From positions 1 to 43,783 of the forward strand of contig WNDX01000014.1 in NCBI GenBank assembly GCA_009914615.1: DNA of 43,783 nucleotides, given 5' to 3'. The position numbers and the translations under genes are program-made. Shown piece by piece: positions 1 through 8,842 of this stretch. A model generated the notes under the pieces. It was not told the origin of the DNA and ran no database searches. It saw only the letters and a program-made list of their open reading frames with translations. The stretch comes from Herbaspirillum frisingense (GTDB lineage: Bacteria; Pseudomonadota; Gammaproteobacteria; Burkholderiales; Burkholderiaceae_D). Within the stretch, counting starts at the first letter, position 1, and every line of letters starts with the position of its first letter.

Positions 1-323
1 TTTTTAGGAAAGCGTTCTCCTCCTCCAGCCGCGCCACTTCACGTTTGAGCCGTGCATGTTCGGCCAACTCCAAGCGTTGTGCCTGATCGTCCTGGTCGTG
101 CCGCCGCGCCTGGGCGCGCCAACTGTACAGCTGGGCAGGCTGCAACCCCAGATCACGAGCCACCGTGGTTACCCCTTCTGTGGCCGCTCGCAACAGTGCC
201 TGCTGCCTGAACTCCAGGCTGAACTCCTGCCCCTTTCTGCCTGCCTTGCTCTTGGTCATCGTCCACCTCCTATTGCGATAGTTAATCGCTTATAGGGGTG
301 TCCGTGAAACGGGGGCAAGATCA
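1..323 (-). mobile_element. IS3-family insertion sequence, left end (partial)
   Basis: This is the left end of an IS3-family element read on the minus strand; the rest lies beyond the window. The proposed terminus is at 323, where the minus strand starts TGATCTTGCCCCCGTTTCAC, matching the 5'-TG ends of this family. The orfA start codon follows about 64 bases inside, behind a strong GGAGGTGG ribosome site. The boundary is also supported because the next gene becomes recognisable AceE-family sequence just after 323. Target duplication cannot be tested because the other end is not visible. Confidence 0.75.
2..259 (-). CDS. IS3-family transposase OrfA (partial)
   Basis: This is the N-terminal 86 codons of an IS3-type OrfA, the helix-turn-helix DNA-binding subunit that is joined to the OrfB integrase by -1 frameshifting. 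The protein starts MTKSKAGRKGQEFSLEFRQQ. It has the usual HTH_Tnp_1 layout: a basic N-terminus, a helix-turn-helix around residues 28-50 (GVTTVARDLGLQPAQLYSWR), then a leucine-zipper-like coiled coil rich in Leu and Glu. The start is set by AGGAGGTGG seven bases upstream. The window edge cuts the gene inside a run of A bases on the coding strand, where IS3 elements usually carry their A6G slippery site, so the frameshift itself cannot be confirmed. Confidence 0.8.
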   Translation of the reverse strand, partial: MTKSKAGRKGQEFSLEFRQQALLRAATEGVTTVARDLGLQPAQLYSWRAQARRHDQDDQAQRLELAEHARLKREVARLEEENAFLK

Positions 324-2997
324 GTCGTCAGCCAATGGTATTGCCCGCGATATCGATATCGACGCCCAGGAAACCCAGGAATGGCTGGAAGCGCTGCAAA
401 GCGTGCTGGCCGAAGGCGGCCCCGAACGCGCGCGCTTCCTGCTCTCGCGCATGTCGGCCGCGGCCCAGCAGTGGGGCATCAACTGGCGCGACGCGCGCAA
501 CACGCCCTACGTCAACACCATCCGTCCCGAACAGGAGCCGCCGTTCCCCGGCGGTTCCGACGCCCAGGCCATCGAGGAACGCATCGCCAGCATCATGCGC
601 TGGAATGCACTGGCCATGGTGGTGCGCGCCAACCGCGCCTATGGAGAACTGGGCGGGCACATCGCCAGCTTTGCCTCGGCGGCCGACTTGTTCGAAGTCG
701 GCTTCAACCATTTCTTCCGCGCCCGCGATGACCATTTCGCCGGCGACATCGTCTACTTCCAGCCGCACTCGGCGCCCGGCATCTATGCCCGCGCCTTCCT
801 TGAAGGTGCGTTGAGCGAGGATGACCTCGGCTACTACCGCCGCGAGATCGAAGCCAAGCGCGTCGGCCAGCAGGGACTTTCATCTTATCCACACCCCTGG
901 CTGATGCCGGACTTCTGGCAGTTCCCGACCGGTTCCATGGGCATTGGTCCGATCAACGCCATTTACCAGGCGCGCTTCCTGCGCTACCTGGAGCATCGTG
1001 GCCTGCTGCAGGATCAGGGGCGCAAGGTCTGGGGCGTGTTCGGCGACGGCGAGATGGACGAGCCGGAATCGCTGGCCGCGCTGTCGCTGGCCTCGCGCGA
1101 GAAGCTGGACAACCTGATCTTCGTGGTCAACTGCAACCTGCAGCGCCTGGACGGCCCGGTGCGCGGCAACGGTCATATCGTCGATGAACTGGAGACGCTG
1201 TTCGCCGGCGCCGGCTGGAACGTCGTCAAGCTGCTGTGGGGTTCCGACTGGGATGCGCTGTTCGCGCGCGACAAGGACGGCGAGCTGGTCGATGCGCTCA
1301 ACCGCACCGTCGATGGCCAGTTGCAGACCTTCGCCGCCAACGACGGCGCCTTCAACCGCGAGCACTTCTTCGGCCAGACGCCCGGCACGCGCGCCATTGG
1401 CGCCAACCTGACCGACGAGGAAATCAATCGCCTGCGCCGCGGCGGGCACGACATGAAGAAGATCTTCTCGGCCTATCACGCCGCCGCCAATCACAAAGGC
1501 CAGCCCACCGTGATCCTGGCGCAGACCAAGAAGGGCTATGGCATGGGCGCGGCCGGCGAAGGCAAGATGACCACCCATCAGCAAAAGAAGCTGGATGAGG
1601 AAAGCCTGCTGCAATTCCGCGACCGTTTCAAGCTGCCGCTGAGCGACGAGCAGTGCCGCTCGCTGGCCTTCTACAAGCCGGGCCAGGATAGCGCCGAGAT
1701 GAAGCATCTGCACGCGCGCCGTGCCGCCCTGGGCGGCTACATGCCGCGTCGCAAGGCCGGCGACGCCCGGCGCGCGGTGCCGTCGCTGGAGGCGCACAGC
1801 AAGTTCGCGCTGGAAGCCGACGGCAAGGAAATGTCCTCCACCATGGCGCTGGTGCGCCAGCTCGGCAACCTGCTCAAGGATCAGGATTTCGGCCGGTACG
1901 TGGTGCCCATCGTGGCCGACGAGGCGCGCACCTTCGGCATGGCCAACCTGTTCCGCCAGGTCGGGATCTACTCGTCGCAGGGCCAACTGTATGAGCCGGA
2001 AGACATCGGCTCCATCCTCTACTACCGCGAAGCCAAGGACGGCCAGATCCTGGAGGAAGGCATCACCGAGGCCGGCGCCATCTCGTCGTGGACCGCCGCC
2101 GCCACCGCCTATTCGGTGCATGGCACGCCGATGCTGCCGTTCTACATCTACTACTCGATGTTCGGTTTCCAGCGCATCGGCGACCTGATCTGGGCCGCGG
2201 CCGACCAGCGTGCGCGCGGCTTCCTGATCGGCGCCACTTCGGGGCGCACCACGCTGGGCGGCGAGGGTTTGCAGCACCAGGACGGCAACAGCCATGTGAC
2301 GGCGGCGTCGATTCCGAATTGCGTGTCCTACGATCCGGCCTATGCCTACGAATTGGCCGTGATCATCGACGACGGCATGCGGCGCATGATGGAACGCGGC
2401 GACGATGTCTTCTACTACGTCACCGTCACCAACGAAAACGAAGCGCAGCCCAGCCTGCCGGCCGGCGTCGAGGATGGCATCTTGCGCGGCATGTATTGCC
2501 TGGGTAACAAGGAGCGGGCGCAGGTGCGCCTGCTGGCCTCCGGCCCCATCCTGAAGGAAGCGCTGGCTGCCGCCGACCTGCTGCAACAGCATTGGCAGAT
2601 CGAGGCCGAGGTCTGGAGCGTGACCAGCTTCACCGAGCTGGCGCGCGACGGCGTGGCGACGCAGCGCGATCGCCGCCTGTCGGGTGCGCAGGCGCAGCCT
2701 TATGTGACGCAGCAGCTGCAAGGCAGCGCCGCGCCGGTGATCGCGGTGAGCGATTACATCCGCACGCTGCCGGAGAGCATCCGCGCGTTCGTGCCGGCCA
2801 CCTATGTCACGCTGGGCACCGACGGTTTCGGCCGCAGCGATACGCGCAAGAACCTGCGCGATTTCTTCGAGATCGATGCACGCTGGATCGCCTACACCGC
2901 GCTCACCGAAGTCTTCGGGGGCGACCGTGCCAGGCTGGAAGCGGCTGCCGTCACGCTGGGCATCGACACCGGCAAGCCGTTGTCGAGCACGGTATGA
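298..2997 (+). CDS. aceE: homodimeric-type pyruvate (2-oxo acid) dehydrogenase E1 component, 5' end altered by IS3
   Basis: This is a thiamine-diphosphate E1 of the AceE/MdeB family, which decarboxylates pyruvate or a related 2-oxo acid and passes the acyl group to a lipoyl E2. The open frame of 899 codons is close to the family length of about 890. The GDGEMDEPES motif near residue 249, followed by NCNLQRLDGPV, is the family ThDP/Mg site, and the body is collinear to the C-terminus. No aceF or lpd gene follows, so this is an orphan copy; MdeB-like enzymes for 2-oxobutyrate are an alternative. The first nine codons (GTG 298 onward) lie inside the IS3 terminal repeat, so the native start is missing. 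The next in-frame Met is near residue 52, already in conserved sequence. The gene may be translated from GTG 298 or 304, or may be inactive. Substrate is not determinable here. Confidence 0.85.
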   Translation: MSVKRGQDQSSANGIARDIDIDAQETQEWLEALQSVLAEGGPERARFLLSRMSAAAQQWGINWRDARNTPYVNTIRPEQEPPFPGGSDAQAIEERIASIMRWNALAMVVRANRAYGELGGHIASFASAADLFEVGFNHFFRARDDHFAGDIVYFQPHSAPGIYARAFLEGALSEDDLGYYRREIEAKRVGQQGLSSYPHPWLMPDFWQFPTGSMGIGPINAIYQARFLRYLEHRGLLQDQGRKVWGVFGDGEMDEPESLAALSLASREKLDNLIFVVNCNLQRLDGPVRGNGHIVDELETLFAGAGWNVVKLLWGSDWDALFARDKDGELVDALNRTVDGQLQTFAANDGAFNREHFFGQTPGTRAIGANLTDEEINRLRRGGHDMKKIFSAYHAAANHKGQPTVILAQTKKGYGMGAAGEGKMTTHQQKKLDEESLLQFRDRFKLPLSDEQCRSLAFYKPGQDSAEMKHLHARRAALGGYMPRRKAGDARRAVPSLEAHSKFALEADGKEMSSTMALVRQLGNLLKDQDFGRYVVPIVADEARTFGMANLFRQVGIYSSQGQLYEPEDIGSILYYREAKDGQILEEGITEAGAISSWTAAATAYSVHGTPMLPFYIYYSMFGFQRIGDLIWAAADQRARGFLIGATSGRTTLGGEGLQHQDGNSHVTAASIPNCVSYDPAYAYELAVIIDDGMRRMMERGDDVFYYVTVTNENEAQPSLPAGVEDGILRGMYCLGNKERAQVRLLASGPILKEALAAADLLQQHWQIEAEVWSVTSFTELARDGVATQRDRRLSGAQAQPYVTQQLQGSAAPVIAVSDYIRTLPESIRAFVPATYVTLGTDGFGRSDTRKNLRDFFEIDARWIAYTALTEVFGGDRARLEAAAVTLGIDTGKPLSSTV

Positions 2998-3069
2998 GCC
3001 TTGGCCGTCGCCATGCATGAATGCCGGCGCGGGGATTGAAAATCTCTCATCGAAGCGGCGTCGCGCGTT

Positions 3070-3078
3070 TGCTATAGT
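3070..3078 (+). promoter_or_regulatory. extended -10 promoter candidate for the SDR gene
   Basis: TGCTATAGT matches an extended -10 element (TGnTATAAT with one mismatch). No good -35 is present at normal spacing. Initiation would fall near 3085, inside the terminator stem that follows the aceE-like gene. Support is the motif only. Confidence 0.3.
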
Positions 3079-3080
3079 GA

Positions 3081-3112
3081 AAGCCGCCTGTGCACAGCAG
3101 GCGGCTTTTTTT
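3081..3112 (+). terminator. Rho-independent terminator after the aceE-like gene
   Basis: A perfect 10-base stem (AAGCCGCCTG / CAGGCGGCTT) with a 7-base loop is followed by a run of T residues. Confidence 0.85.
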
Positions 3113-3165
3113 CATGGCCGCGCTGTGCACTTTCCCGCTCATGAGATCAGACAGGAGTAGACACG

Positions 3166-3924
3166 ATGGCAGCACCGAAACGAATCGCGCTGGTGACCGG
3201 CGCAGGCTCCGGCATCGGCCGGCAGATCACCCTGGCGCTGCTGCGCGACGGCTACGGCGTGGCACTGGCCGGCCGCCGCCAGGACGCGCTGGAGGAAACC
3301 GTGACGCTGGCCGGCGGGCACGGCGCCAACGCGCTGGTGGTGGCAACCGACGTCACCGATCCGGCCTCGGTGAAGAACCTGTTTGCCAAGACCCGCGAAC
3401 GCTTCGGCCGCCTGGACATGGTGTTCAACAATGCCGGCATCTTCGCGCCGCCGGTGTCGCTGGAAGAACTGAGCGTGGAGCAATGGAAATCGGCGGTGGA
3501 CATCAATCTGACCGGCGTCTTCCTGTGTACCCAGGAAGCCTTCCGCATCATGAAGGAGCAGACGCCGCGCGGCGGCCGCATCATCAACAACGGCTCGATC
3601 TCGGCGCATGCGCCGCGTCCGTTCTCGGCCTCGTACACCGCGACCAAGCACGCCATCACCGGCCTGACCAAGGCCACTTCGCTGGACGGCCGCGCTTACG
3701 ACATCGCCTGTGGCCAGATCGACATCGGCAATGCCGCCACCGACATGACCACGCTGATGAAGAAGGGCACGCTGCAGGCCGACATGTCGACCAAGGTCGA
3801 ACCGACCATGGACGCCGAGCATGTGGCCAAGGCCATTCTCTACATGGATAGCCTGCCGCTGGATGCCAACGTGCAGTTCATGACCGTGATGGCGACCAAG
3901 ATGCCGTTCATCGGTCGCGGCTGA
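3166..3924 (+). CDS. short-chain dehydrogenase/reductase (SDR)
   Basis: This is a classical SDR oxidoreductase of 252 residues using NAD(P)(H). The Rossmann glycine motif TGAGSGIG is at residues 11-18, NNAG at 88-91, and the catalytic Ser144, Tyr157 and Lys161 (YTATK) are in the usual spacing. The stretch [20 protein letters not shown] is typical of a widespread uncharacterised SDR subfamily, and the substrate is not evident. The start is supported by AGGAG ten bases upstream. The gene stands alone between two terminators, so it is probably monocistronic from a promoter in 3037-3165. There is no signal peptide, so it should be cytosolic. Family confidence is high; the specific reaction is unknown. 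Confidence 0.9.
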   Translation: MAAPKRIALVTGAGSGIGRQITLALLRDGYGVALAGRRQDALEETVTLAGGHGANALVVATDVTDPASVKNLFAKTRERFGRLDMVFNNAGIFAPPVSLEELSVEQWKSAVDINLTGVFLCTQEAFRIMKEQTPRGGRIINNGSISAHAPRPFSASYTATKHAITGLTKATSLDGRAYDIACGQIDIGNAATDMTTLMKKGTLQADMSTKVEPTMDAEHVAKAILYMDSLPLDANVQFMTVMATKMPFIGRG

Positions 3925-3960
3925 TTTTCGCCGTATCGCCGCCGCCGGCGAATCAAATAA

Positions 3961-3996
3961 AAACGCCGCTGCGATCATCTCGCAGCGGCGTTTTTT
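3961..3996. terminator. bidirectional terminator between SDR gene and ubiX
   Basis: AAACGCCGCTGCGA pairs with TCGCAGCGGCGTTT around a 5-base loop. A runs on one side and T runs on the other let it serve both converging genes. Confidence 0.9.
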
Positions 3997-4038
3997 CATT
4001 GCGTTCCTGGCGCCTTCGCCAGGCGGTGTATCCGCTTG

Positions 4039-4629
4039 CTAGGGCTTCATGCCTTGCCATTCCGGCGTCAGTTGATGCGCGATGCCGAACAGGTCGAGCA
4101 CGCGGCCCAGCGTGTGATCCACCATCTGTTCCATCGAAGCCGGACGATGATAGAAGCCGGGCAGCGGCGGAAAGATCACGCCCCCCATCTCGGTCACCGC
4201 GGTCATGTTGCGCAGGTGGGCCAGATTGAACGGCGTCTCGCGGACCATCAGCACCAGGCGGCGGCGTTCCTTCAGCACTACGTCGGCGGCGCGCGTGATC
4301 AGATTGTCCGAGAGGCCATGCGCCACCGAGGCCAGGGTCTTCATCGAGCAGGGCGCGACGATCATGCCGGCCGAAGCGAACGAGCCGCTGGCGATCGAGG
4401 CGCCGACGTCGCGCACGTTGTGGACGACCTCGGCCAGCGCTTCGACTTCCTTGCGACTCTTGTCCAGCTCCTGGTGGATGTTGAGCACGCCGGCGTCGGA
4501 GATCAGCAGATGGGTTTCCACCTGCGCATGGCCGCGCAGGTGCTCCAGCAGCCGCACGCCGTAGATCGCGCCGGTCGCGCCGGTGATGGCGATGATCAGG
4601 CGCTGGCGCGGCATGCCGGAAGAGGGCAT
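4039..4629 (-). CDS. ubiX: flavin prenyltransferase UbiX
   Basis: UbiX attaches a dimethylallyl group to FMN, making the prenylated flavin cofactor used by the UbiD decarboxylase in ubiquinone synthesis. The protein has 196 residues, normal for the family. The N-terminal flavin-binding segment IIAITGATGAIYG (residues 12-24) is clear. Further on are the conserved APCSMKTLASVAHG and the RETPFNLAHLRNM segment that binds the prenyl phosphate. Two starts are possible, ATG 4629 and ATG 4614 (MPRQRL); neither has a strong ribosome site. It lies 19 bases downstream of grxD in the same direction and ends at a bidirectional terminator, so the two are probably co-transcribed. Confidence 0.93.
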   Translation of the reverse strand: MPSSGMPRQRLIIAITGATGAIYGVRLLEHLRGHAQVETHLLISDAGVLNIHQELDKSRKEVEALAEVVHNVRDVGASIASGSFASAGMIVAPCSMKTLASVAHGLSDNLITRAADVVLKERRRLVLMVRETPFNLAHLRNMTAVTEMGGVIFPPLPGFYHRPASMEQMVDHTLGRVLDLFGIAHQLTPEWQGMKP

Positions 4630-4648
4630 CGATGCAGCGATGAGCGGA

Positions 4649-4960
4649 TCAACCCTTGATCAGGGTCTGCAGTTCGCCCGAGGCGTACATTTCGCTCAGG
4701 ATGTCCGAGCCGCCGATGAATTCGCCCTTCACGTACAGCTGGGGAATGGTGGGCCAGTTCGAGTATTCCTTGATGCCCTGGCGCACGTCCGGGCTTTCCA
4801 GCACGTTCACGGTCACGATGTTTTCCGCGCCGCTGGCCTTGAGCAGCTGGATCGCCTTGCCGGAGAAGCCGCATTGCGGGAATTGCGCGGTGCCCTTCAT
4901 GAACAGCACGACGGGGTTTTGGGTGACGGTTTCTTTGATCCAGGATTGGACGTCGCTCAT
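4649..4960 (-). CDS. grxD: monothiol glutaredoxin Grx4 family
   Basis: This is a monothiol CGFS glutaredoxin that coordinates a [2Fe-2S] cluster with glutathione and delivers iron-sulfur clusters. The product of 103 residues has the CGFS active site at residues 30-33. The WPTIPQLYVKGEFIGGSDI segment forms the cis-Pro loop and glutathione site. The open frame extends upstream, but ATG 4960 is chosen because MSDVQSWIKETV is the normal N-terminus, AAAGG precedes it, and a TATAAT -10 box lies about 32 bases upstream. ubiX follows after 19 bases. Confidence 0.93.
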   Translation of the reverse strand: MSDVQSWIKETVTQNPVVLFMKGTAQFPQCGFSGKAIQLLKASGAENIVTVNVLESPDVRQGIKEYSNWPTIPQLYVKGEFIGGSDILSEMYASGELQTLIKG

Positions 4961-4991
4961 GGCTATGCCTTTAAAAATAGGGATTGCTGAC

Positions 4992-4997
4992 ATTATA
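4992..4997 (-). promoter_or_regulatory. -10 box of the grxD promoter
   Basis: On the minus strand the sequence reads TATAAT, a perfect sigma-70 -10 hexamer about 32 bases before the grxD start. The -35 region is weak. It would drive grxD-ubiX. Confidence 0.55.
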
Positions 4998-5265
4998 GGG
5001 AAAAGCCGGCGGTCGCGTTTGAAACGGCCGTCGCACGGGCTTGCGCCAACGCAACGGCATGTTGCTTTCCGGACATTGTTGATGGCTGCTTCTTTGCTGC
5101 CTTGAGCAATACTAGATGCGGGCGAAATACCCGTCTTCAACCGGTAGCGCCGGAGGCGGTCGCCGGCGATTTTCCGCTCGGGCATTGGCGGAAGAACGGG
5201 GCATATTGTTTATATTGTTTGAAATAAATGTTTCCGCATCGCATTTTCATGCTGGTGTGCACCCA

Positions 5266-5291
5266 TGAAAAAGGGCGCTTGCGCGCCCTTT
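5266..5291 (-). terminator. terminator after hpf
   Basis: AAAGGGCGC pairs with GCGCCCTTT around a 4-base loop. On the minus strand the stem is followed by a T run. Confidence 0.8.
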
Positions 5292-5337
5292 GCCCATGAG
5301 GGCGGGCAAGAAGCCCGCCGTGTTCGCTCGTGGCGCC

Positions 5338-5697
5338 TTATGCGCCGGCTGCCGCGCCGTCGGTCGCCTCTTCAGGCAGGCGCTTGGCCATGGAGTGGTG
5401 CTCCTGCAGCCTGTCCTTGTGCTTGATGACCTGGCGATCCAGCTTGTCGATCAGTGCATCGATGGCTGCGTAGAGGTCGTGCGCGATACTTTCCGCATGC
5501 AAATCCTTCCCCTTGATGTGGACGTTGATTTCGGCCTTTTGGCGCTTTTCCTTTTCTGTGAGTTTATCTACGCTCAGGATCACGCTGACGTCGATCACGT
5601 TGTCGAAATGGCGCTTGATGCGTGCCAGCTTGCTTTGCACGTACTCCCGGATGGCGGGGGTCAGTTCGAGGTGGTGTCCACTGATGGTCAGATTCAT
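5338..5697 (-). CDS. hpf: ribosome hibernation promoting factor, short form
   Basis: HPF binds the 30S subunit in stationary phase and drives 100S ribosome dimers. The 119-residue product matches the short HPF/YfiA type, lacking the C-terminal dimerisation domain of long HPF. The N-terminus [20 protein letters not shown] and the later [14 protein letters not shown] strand are typical. The C-terminal 20 residues are Ala-rich. AGGAG six bases before ATG 5697 supports the start. It lies directly downstream of rpoN, the usual proteobacterial neighbourhood, with a 138-base gap that may hold its own promoter. Confidence 0.93.
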   Translation of the reverse strand: MNLTISGHHLELTPAIREYVQSKLARIKRHFDNVIDVSVILSVDKLTEKEKRQKAEINVHIKGKDLHAESIAHDLYAAIDALIDKLDRQVIKHKDRLQEHHSMAKRLPEEATDGAAAGA

Positions 5698-5835
5698 ACA
5701 ACACTCCTATCGTGAAGTCACTGGAGGTTCGTGCATCTCATCCTATACACCGGAGAGCACAGCATTCGTGGTCAGAGGGCATAAGATGCGTGCCTGAACA
5801 CAGCGACGGCTGCTACAGAAAAACTGAGGGAAAGC

Positions 5836-7335
5836 TCAGAGGGATTTGCGGAGATTGACTGGCGGAATCTTCAGCACTTCGCGGTATTTAGCGACTGTGC
5901 GTCGCGCGACCACCATGCCTTGTTCTGCCAGCATATCCGCAATCTTGCTATCGGATAATGGGGTCTGCGGGTTTTCAGCTCCTATCAACTGTTTGATCAG
6001 CGCCCGGATCGCGGTGGAGGAAGCTTCACCTCCGGTTTCCGTTGCGACGTGGCTGCCGAAGAAGTATTTCAACTCAAACATGCCGTGCGGCGTGAGCATG
6101 TATTTCTGAGTCGTCACACGCGAGATTGTGCTCTCGTGTAAACCCAGTGTATCAGCAATTTCACGCAGCACAAGGGGGCGCATGGCGACCGCGCCATGTG
6201 AAAAGAAGTTTCTTTGACGTTCGACAATAGCCTGCGCGACGCGCAAAATTGTATCGAAACGTTGCCGCATGTTTTTGATGAGCCACTTGGCTTCCTGTAG
6301 CTGGGAGGTGAGCGAAACCTCGCCTTTGGATTGCTTCAGCGCGCTGGCATACATCGCATTGACGCGCAGCTTGGGCATCACGTCATGGTTGAGCAAGACC
6401 TGCCAGCCGCTCTTTGTTTGTTTGACAATCACATCCGGCACCACGTAATCGGAGGCATCGCGCGCGAATTCGGCGCCCGGATGCGGACGGCACTGGCGGA
6501 TCACCGTTTGCGCCTCGCGCAGGTCTTCATCGTCGCAATCGAGCGCCTTCTTTATCTTGTTGAAGTCGCGCTGCGCGAACAGCGGTAGATAATCCTCGAC
6601 GATCTTCAGCGCCAGCTTGCGCGTCACGAAAGGTACCTTGGGCAGGCGACGGATCTGCAGCGCCAGGCATTCGCTGGGGCTGCGCGCGCCCACGCCCGGC
6701 GGGTCCAGGCTTTGCAGCAGCTTGAGCGAGATCGCGAGTTCTTCCAGATCGATGCCCAGTTCCTCCGGCAGGCGCGCGAGGATGTCTTCCAGCGGCTCTT
6801 CCAGATAGCCGCTGTCGTCCAGCGCATCGGTCAACAGTTCCAGCAGCGCGCGATCGCGCAGCGTGCGGGCGGTGACGCGGATCTGTTCCAGCAGGTATTC
6901 GCGCAGCGTGGTCTCGTGCGCTTCCAGTTGCGGGCGGGCGTCTTCGTCATCCGAGGATTTGCCGCTGCGCGCGACGTCGTCGAAGCTCCATTCGGATTCG
7001 CCGCTTACGCCGCTGTCGGGCGCGTTGTCCTGGTAGTCCAAATTGGATTCGCCGTCCGCAGCGCCGGCAGCGGGCGCTTCGACGCCGCCGCTGTCGTTGC
7101 CGGCCGTCTCGGCCACGCCGCTCGACGGCGACGCGCTGACGGCGCCGTCGGCCAGCAGTCGCACCGAATTGTCGAGCGCGTCGTCGAGGCGTTCCAGCAG
7201 CGGATTGTCGGACAGGATCTGTTCCAGCTCCTGATGCAACTCCAGTGTTGACAATTGCAACAACCTGATCGACTGCTGCAATTGCGGCGTCAATGCGAGG
7301 TGCTGCGAAGTGCGTAACTGGAGCGACTGTTTCAT
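5836..7335 (-). CDS. rpoN: RNA polymerase sigma-54 factor
   Basis: RpoN directs core polymerase to -24/-12 promoters that need AAA+ activators. The protein has 499 residues. Region I at the N-terminus is Gln/Leu-rich ([15 protein letters not shown]). An acidic region II follows at about 60-130, then the core-binding domain. The helix-turn-helix is near [19 protein letters not shown]. The invariant RpoN box [10 protein letters not shown] is at residues 477-486. It is downstream of lptB with an 84-base gap, the conserved kdsD-lptB-rpoN-hpf order. No gene in the window has a convincing -24/-12 promoter. Confidence 0.97.
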   Translation of the reverse strand: MKQSLQLRTSQHLALTPQLQQSIRLLQLSTLELHQELEQILSDNPLLERLDDALDNSVRLLADGAVSASPSSGVAETAGNDSGGVEAPAAGAADGESNLDYQDNAPDSGVSGESEWSFDDVARSGKSSDDEDARPQLEAHETTLREYLLEQIRVTARTLRDRALLELLTDALDDSGYLEEPLEDILARLPEELGIDLEELAISLKLLQSLDPPGVGARSPSECLALQIRRLPKVPFVTRKLALKIVEDYLPLFAQRDFNKIKKALDCDDEDLREAQTVIRQCRPHPGAEFARDASDYVVPDVIVKQTKSGWQVLLNHDVMPKLRVNAMYASALKQSKGEVSLTSQLQEAKWLIKNMRQRFDTILRVAQAIVERQRNFFSHGAVAMRPLVLREIADTLGLHESTISRVTTQKYMLTPHGMFELKYFFGSHVATETGGEASSTAIRALIKQLIGAENPQTPLSDSKIADMLAEQGMVVARRTVAKYREVLKIPPVNLRKSL

Positions 7336-7419
7336 CTGTCTTTCAGGAAGCCGCGTGGCCGGCCGGTCAATGCCTTTGCTGTGTGTCGTCGGATATGGCG
7401 CCGCGCTGCGGCGCCGGGA

Positions 7420-8160
7420 TCACATGCGGAAGTGTTCGCCCAGGTAGACGCGTCGCACCGATTCGTTGGCGATGATGTCGTCCGGGCTGCCGCTGGCCAG
7501 CACCGTCCCCTGGTTGATGATGTAAGCGCGGTCGCAGATGCCCAGCGTCTCGCGCACGTTGTGGTCGGTGATCAGCACGCCGATGCCGCGTTCCTTCAGG
7601 AAACGCACGATGCGCTGGATCTCGATCACCGCGATCGGGTCGATACCGGCGAAGGGCTCGTCCAGCAGCACGAAGCGCGGATCGGTGGCCAGCGCGCGCG
7701 CGATTTCCACGCGCCGGCGCTCGCCGCCCGACAGCGACAGCGCCTGGCTGTCGCGCAGTTTTTCGATCTGCAATTCATGCAGCAGATTGTTGAGGCGGCC
7801 TTCGATCTCGTCGCGCGGCAGCGGCTTGCCGTTTTCCTGGCGCAGCTCCAGCACGGCGCGGATATTGTCTTCCACCGTCAGCTTGCGGAACACCGAGGCT
7901 TCCTGCGGCAGATAGGACAGGCCCAGCGTGGCGCGCTTGTGGATCGGCAGGCGCGAGATGGGGGCGCCGTCCAGATCGATCTCGCCGCCATCGGATGGCA
8001 CCAGGCCGACGATCATGTAGAAGGAGGTGGTCTTGCCGGCGCCGTTGGGACCCAGCAGGCCCACCACTTCGCCGCTCTCGACTTCCATCGATACATCGCG
8101 CACCACCTGGCGCGCGCCATAGCTTTTCTTCAGTCCGCGGACTACCAGCGAGCTCGTCAT
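7420..8160 (-). CDS. lptB: LPS export ABC transporter ATP-binding protein LptB
   Basis: LptB is the cytoplasmic ATPase dimer of the LptB2FG complex that extracts LPS from the inner membrane and pushes it along the LptC-A-D bridge. The protein has 246 residues. Walker [10 protein letters not shown] is at residues 37-45. The ABC signature [15 protein letters not shown], Walker [14 protein letters not shown] and the His switch [10 protein letters not shown] are all intact. The LptB-specific [15 protein letters not shown] segment is present. It starts one base after the lptA stop, so the two are translationally coupled. lptF and lptG are not in this window. Confidence 0.97.
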   Translation of the reverse strand: MTSSLVVRGLKKSYGARQVVRDVSMEVESGEVVGLLGPNGAGKTTSFYMIVGLVPSDGGEIDLDGAPISRLPIHKRATLGLSYLPQEASVFRKLTVEDNIRAVLELRQENGKPLPRDEIEGRLNNLLHELQIEKLRDSQALSLSGGERRRVEIARALATDPRFVLLDEPFAGIDPIAVIEIQRIVRFLKERGIGVLITDHNVRETLGICDRAYIINQGTVLASGSPDDIIANESVRRVYLGEHFRM

Positions 8161-8161
8161 C

Positions 8162-8797
8162 TTACTGACCCTTTCCGGGCTGGGCCGGCTGCGCGGGTTG
8201 CACCGAGGGCGACTGCGGCTGGCGCGGCTGCGATGCCGGCTGTCCCGGCTGCGGTTGCGCCTGGGGATTCTTCGGCTGGATCACCGCGGTGATGCGGCCG
8301 GCGCCCGGCTTGCTCTCGCCGGTGGCGGTGTTGTTCACCGAGTAGAACTCGGCGCGGCTGTCATAGGAGATGAATTCGCCGTTGACCTCGTCGGTCACGC
8401 GCTTGCCGTCCATGCGCTGGATGTGCGCGCGCTGGAACAGCTTGGAGATCTCGGTCTGTTCCGAATACTCGATGCGTTCTGCCTGGCCTTCGATCCACAG
8501 GTCGGGGCCGCCGTCGCGTTTCTGGCGGAAGCTGGCCAGCGCGCCGGGCGCCGCGTACAGCACCGCGTATTCATAGCCATACTGGTCTGTGGTCAGCACC
8601 ACGCGGCCGGCCTTGATCAACAGCGTGCCGCGCGTGAGCACGACGTTGCCGGTGAAGGTCTTCACCTGGCGTACGTCGTCGTACACCATCTGGTCGGCCT
8701 CGATGTTGGTGGGCTTGGTGGAGTCCGCCTTCTCGGCGCGCGCCACGCCGCACACGGCAGCCAGCATCAACAACGGCAGTAAGAGTGAGCGTTTCAT
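8162..8797 (-). CDS. lptA: LPS transport periplasmic protein LptA
   Basis: LptA forms the periplasmic beta-jellyroll bridge that carries LPS from LptC to LptD. A signal peptide covers about residues 1-21 ([21 protein letters not shown]). The OstA/LptA domain follows from [12 protein letters not shown] to about residue 160. The last 45 residues are a Pro/Gln-rich low-complexity tail, longer than in E. coli LptA. It sits between lptC and lptB in the operon; the 45-base gap from lptC is the largest between the lpt genes. Confidence 0.94.
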   Translation of the reverse strand: MKRSLLLPLLMLAAVCGVARAEKADSTKPTNIEADQMVYDDVRQVKTFTGNVVLTRGTLLIKAGRVVLTTDQYGYEYAVLYAAPGALASFRQKRDGGPDLWIEGQAERIEYSEQTEISKLFQRAHIQRMDGKRVTDEVNGEFISYDSRAEFYSVNNTATGESKPGAGRITAVIQPKNPQAQPQPGQPASQPRQPQSPSVQPAQPAQPGKGQ

Positions 8798-8842
8798 AGA
8801 TTCCTGTCTGGTCGGTTTCTGGCGATCTTGTTGTAATGGGGC

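Larger units (their letters stand above)
4961..5337. other. intergenic region between hpf and grxD
   Basis: No convincing gene is present. Reading on the minus strand from the hpf side it holds a hairpin at 5301-5319, the hpf terminator at 5266-5291, and the grxD promoter near 4992. The extension of the grxD frame through part of this region lacks family similarity. Confidence 0.6.

Noticed and set aside
56-295. Plus-strand frame of 79 codons at the left edge
   Set aside because: It is the shadow of the IS3 orfA gene on the other strand.
880-3018. Long minus-strand frame of 712 codons opposite the aceE-like gene
   Set aside because: Antisense frame kept open by high-GC codon bias; composition is His/Gln/Arg-rich with no family features.
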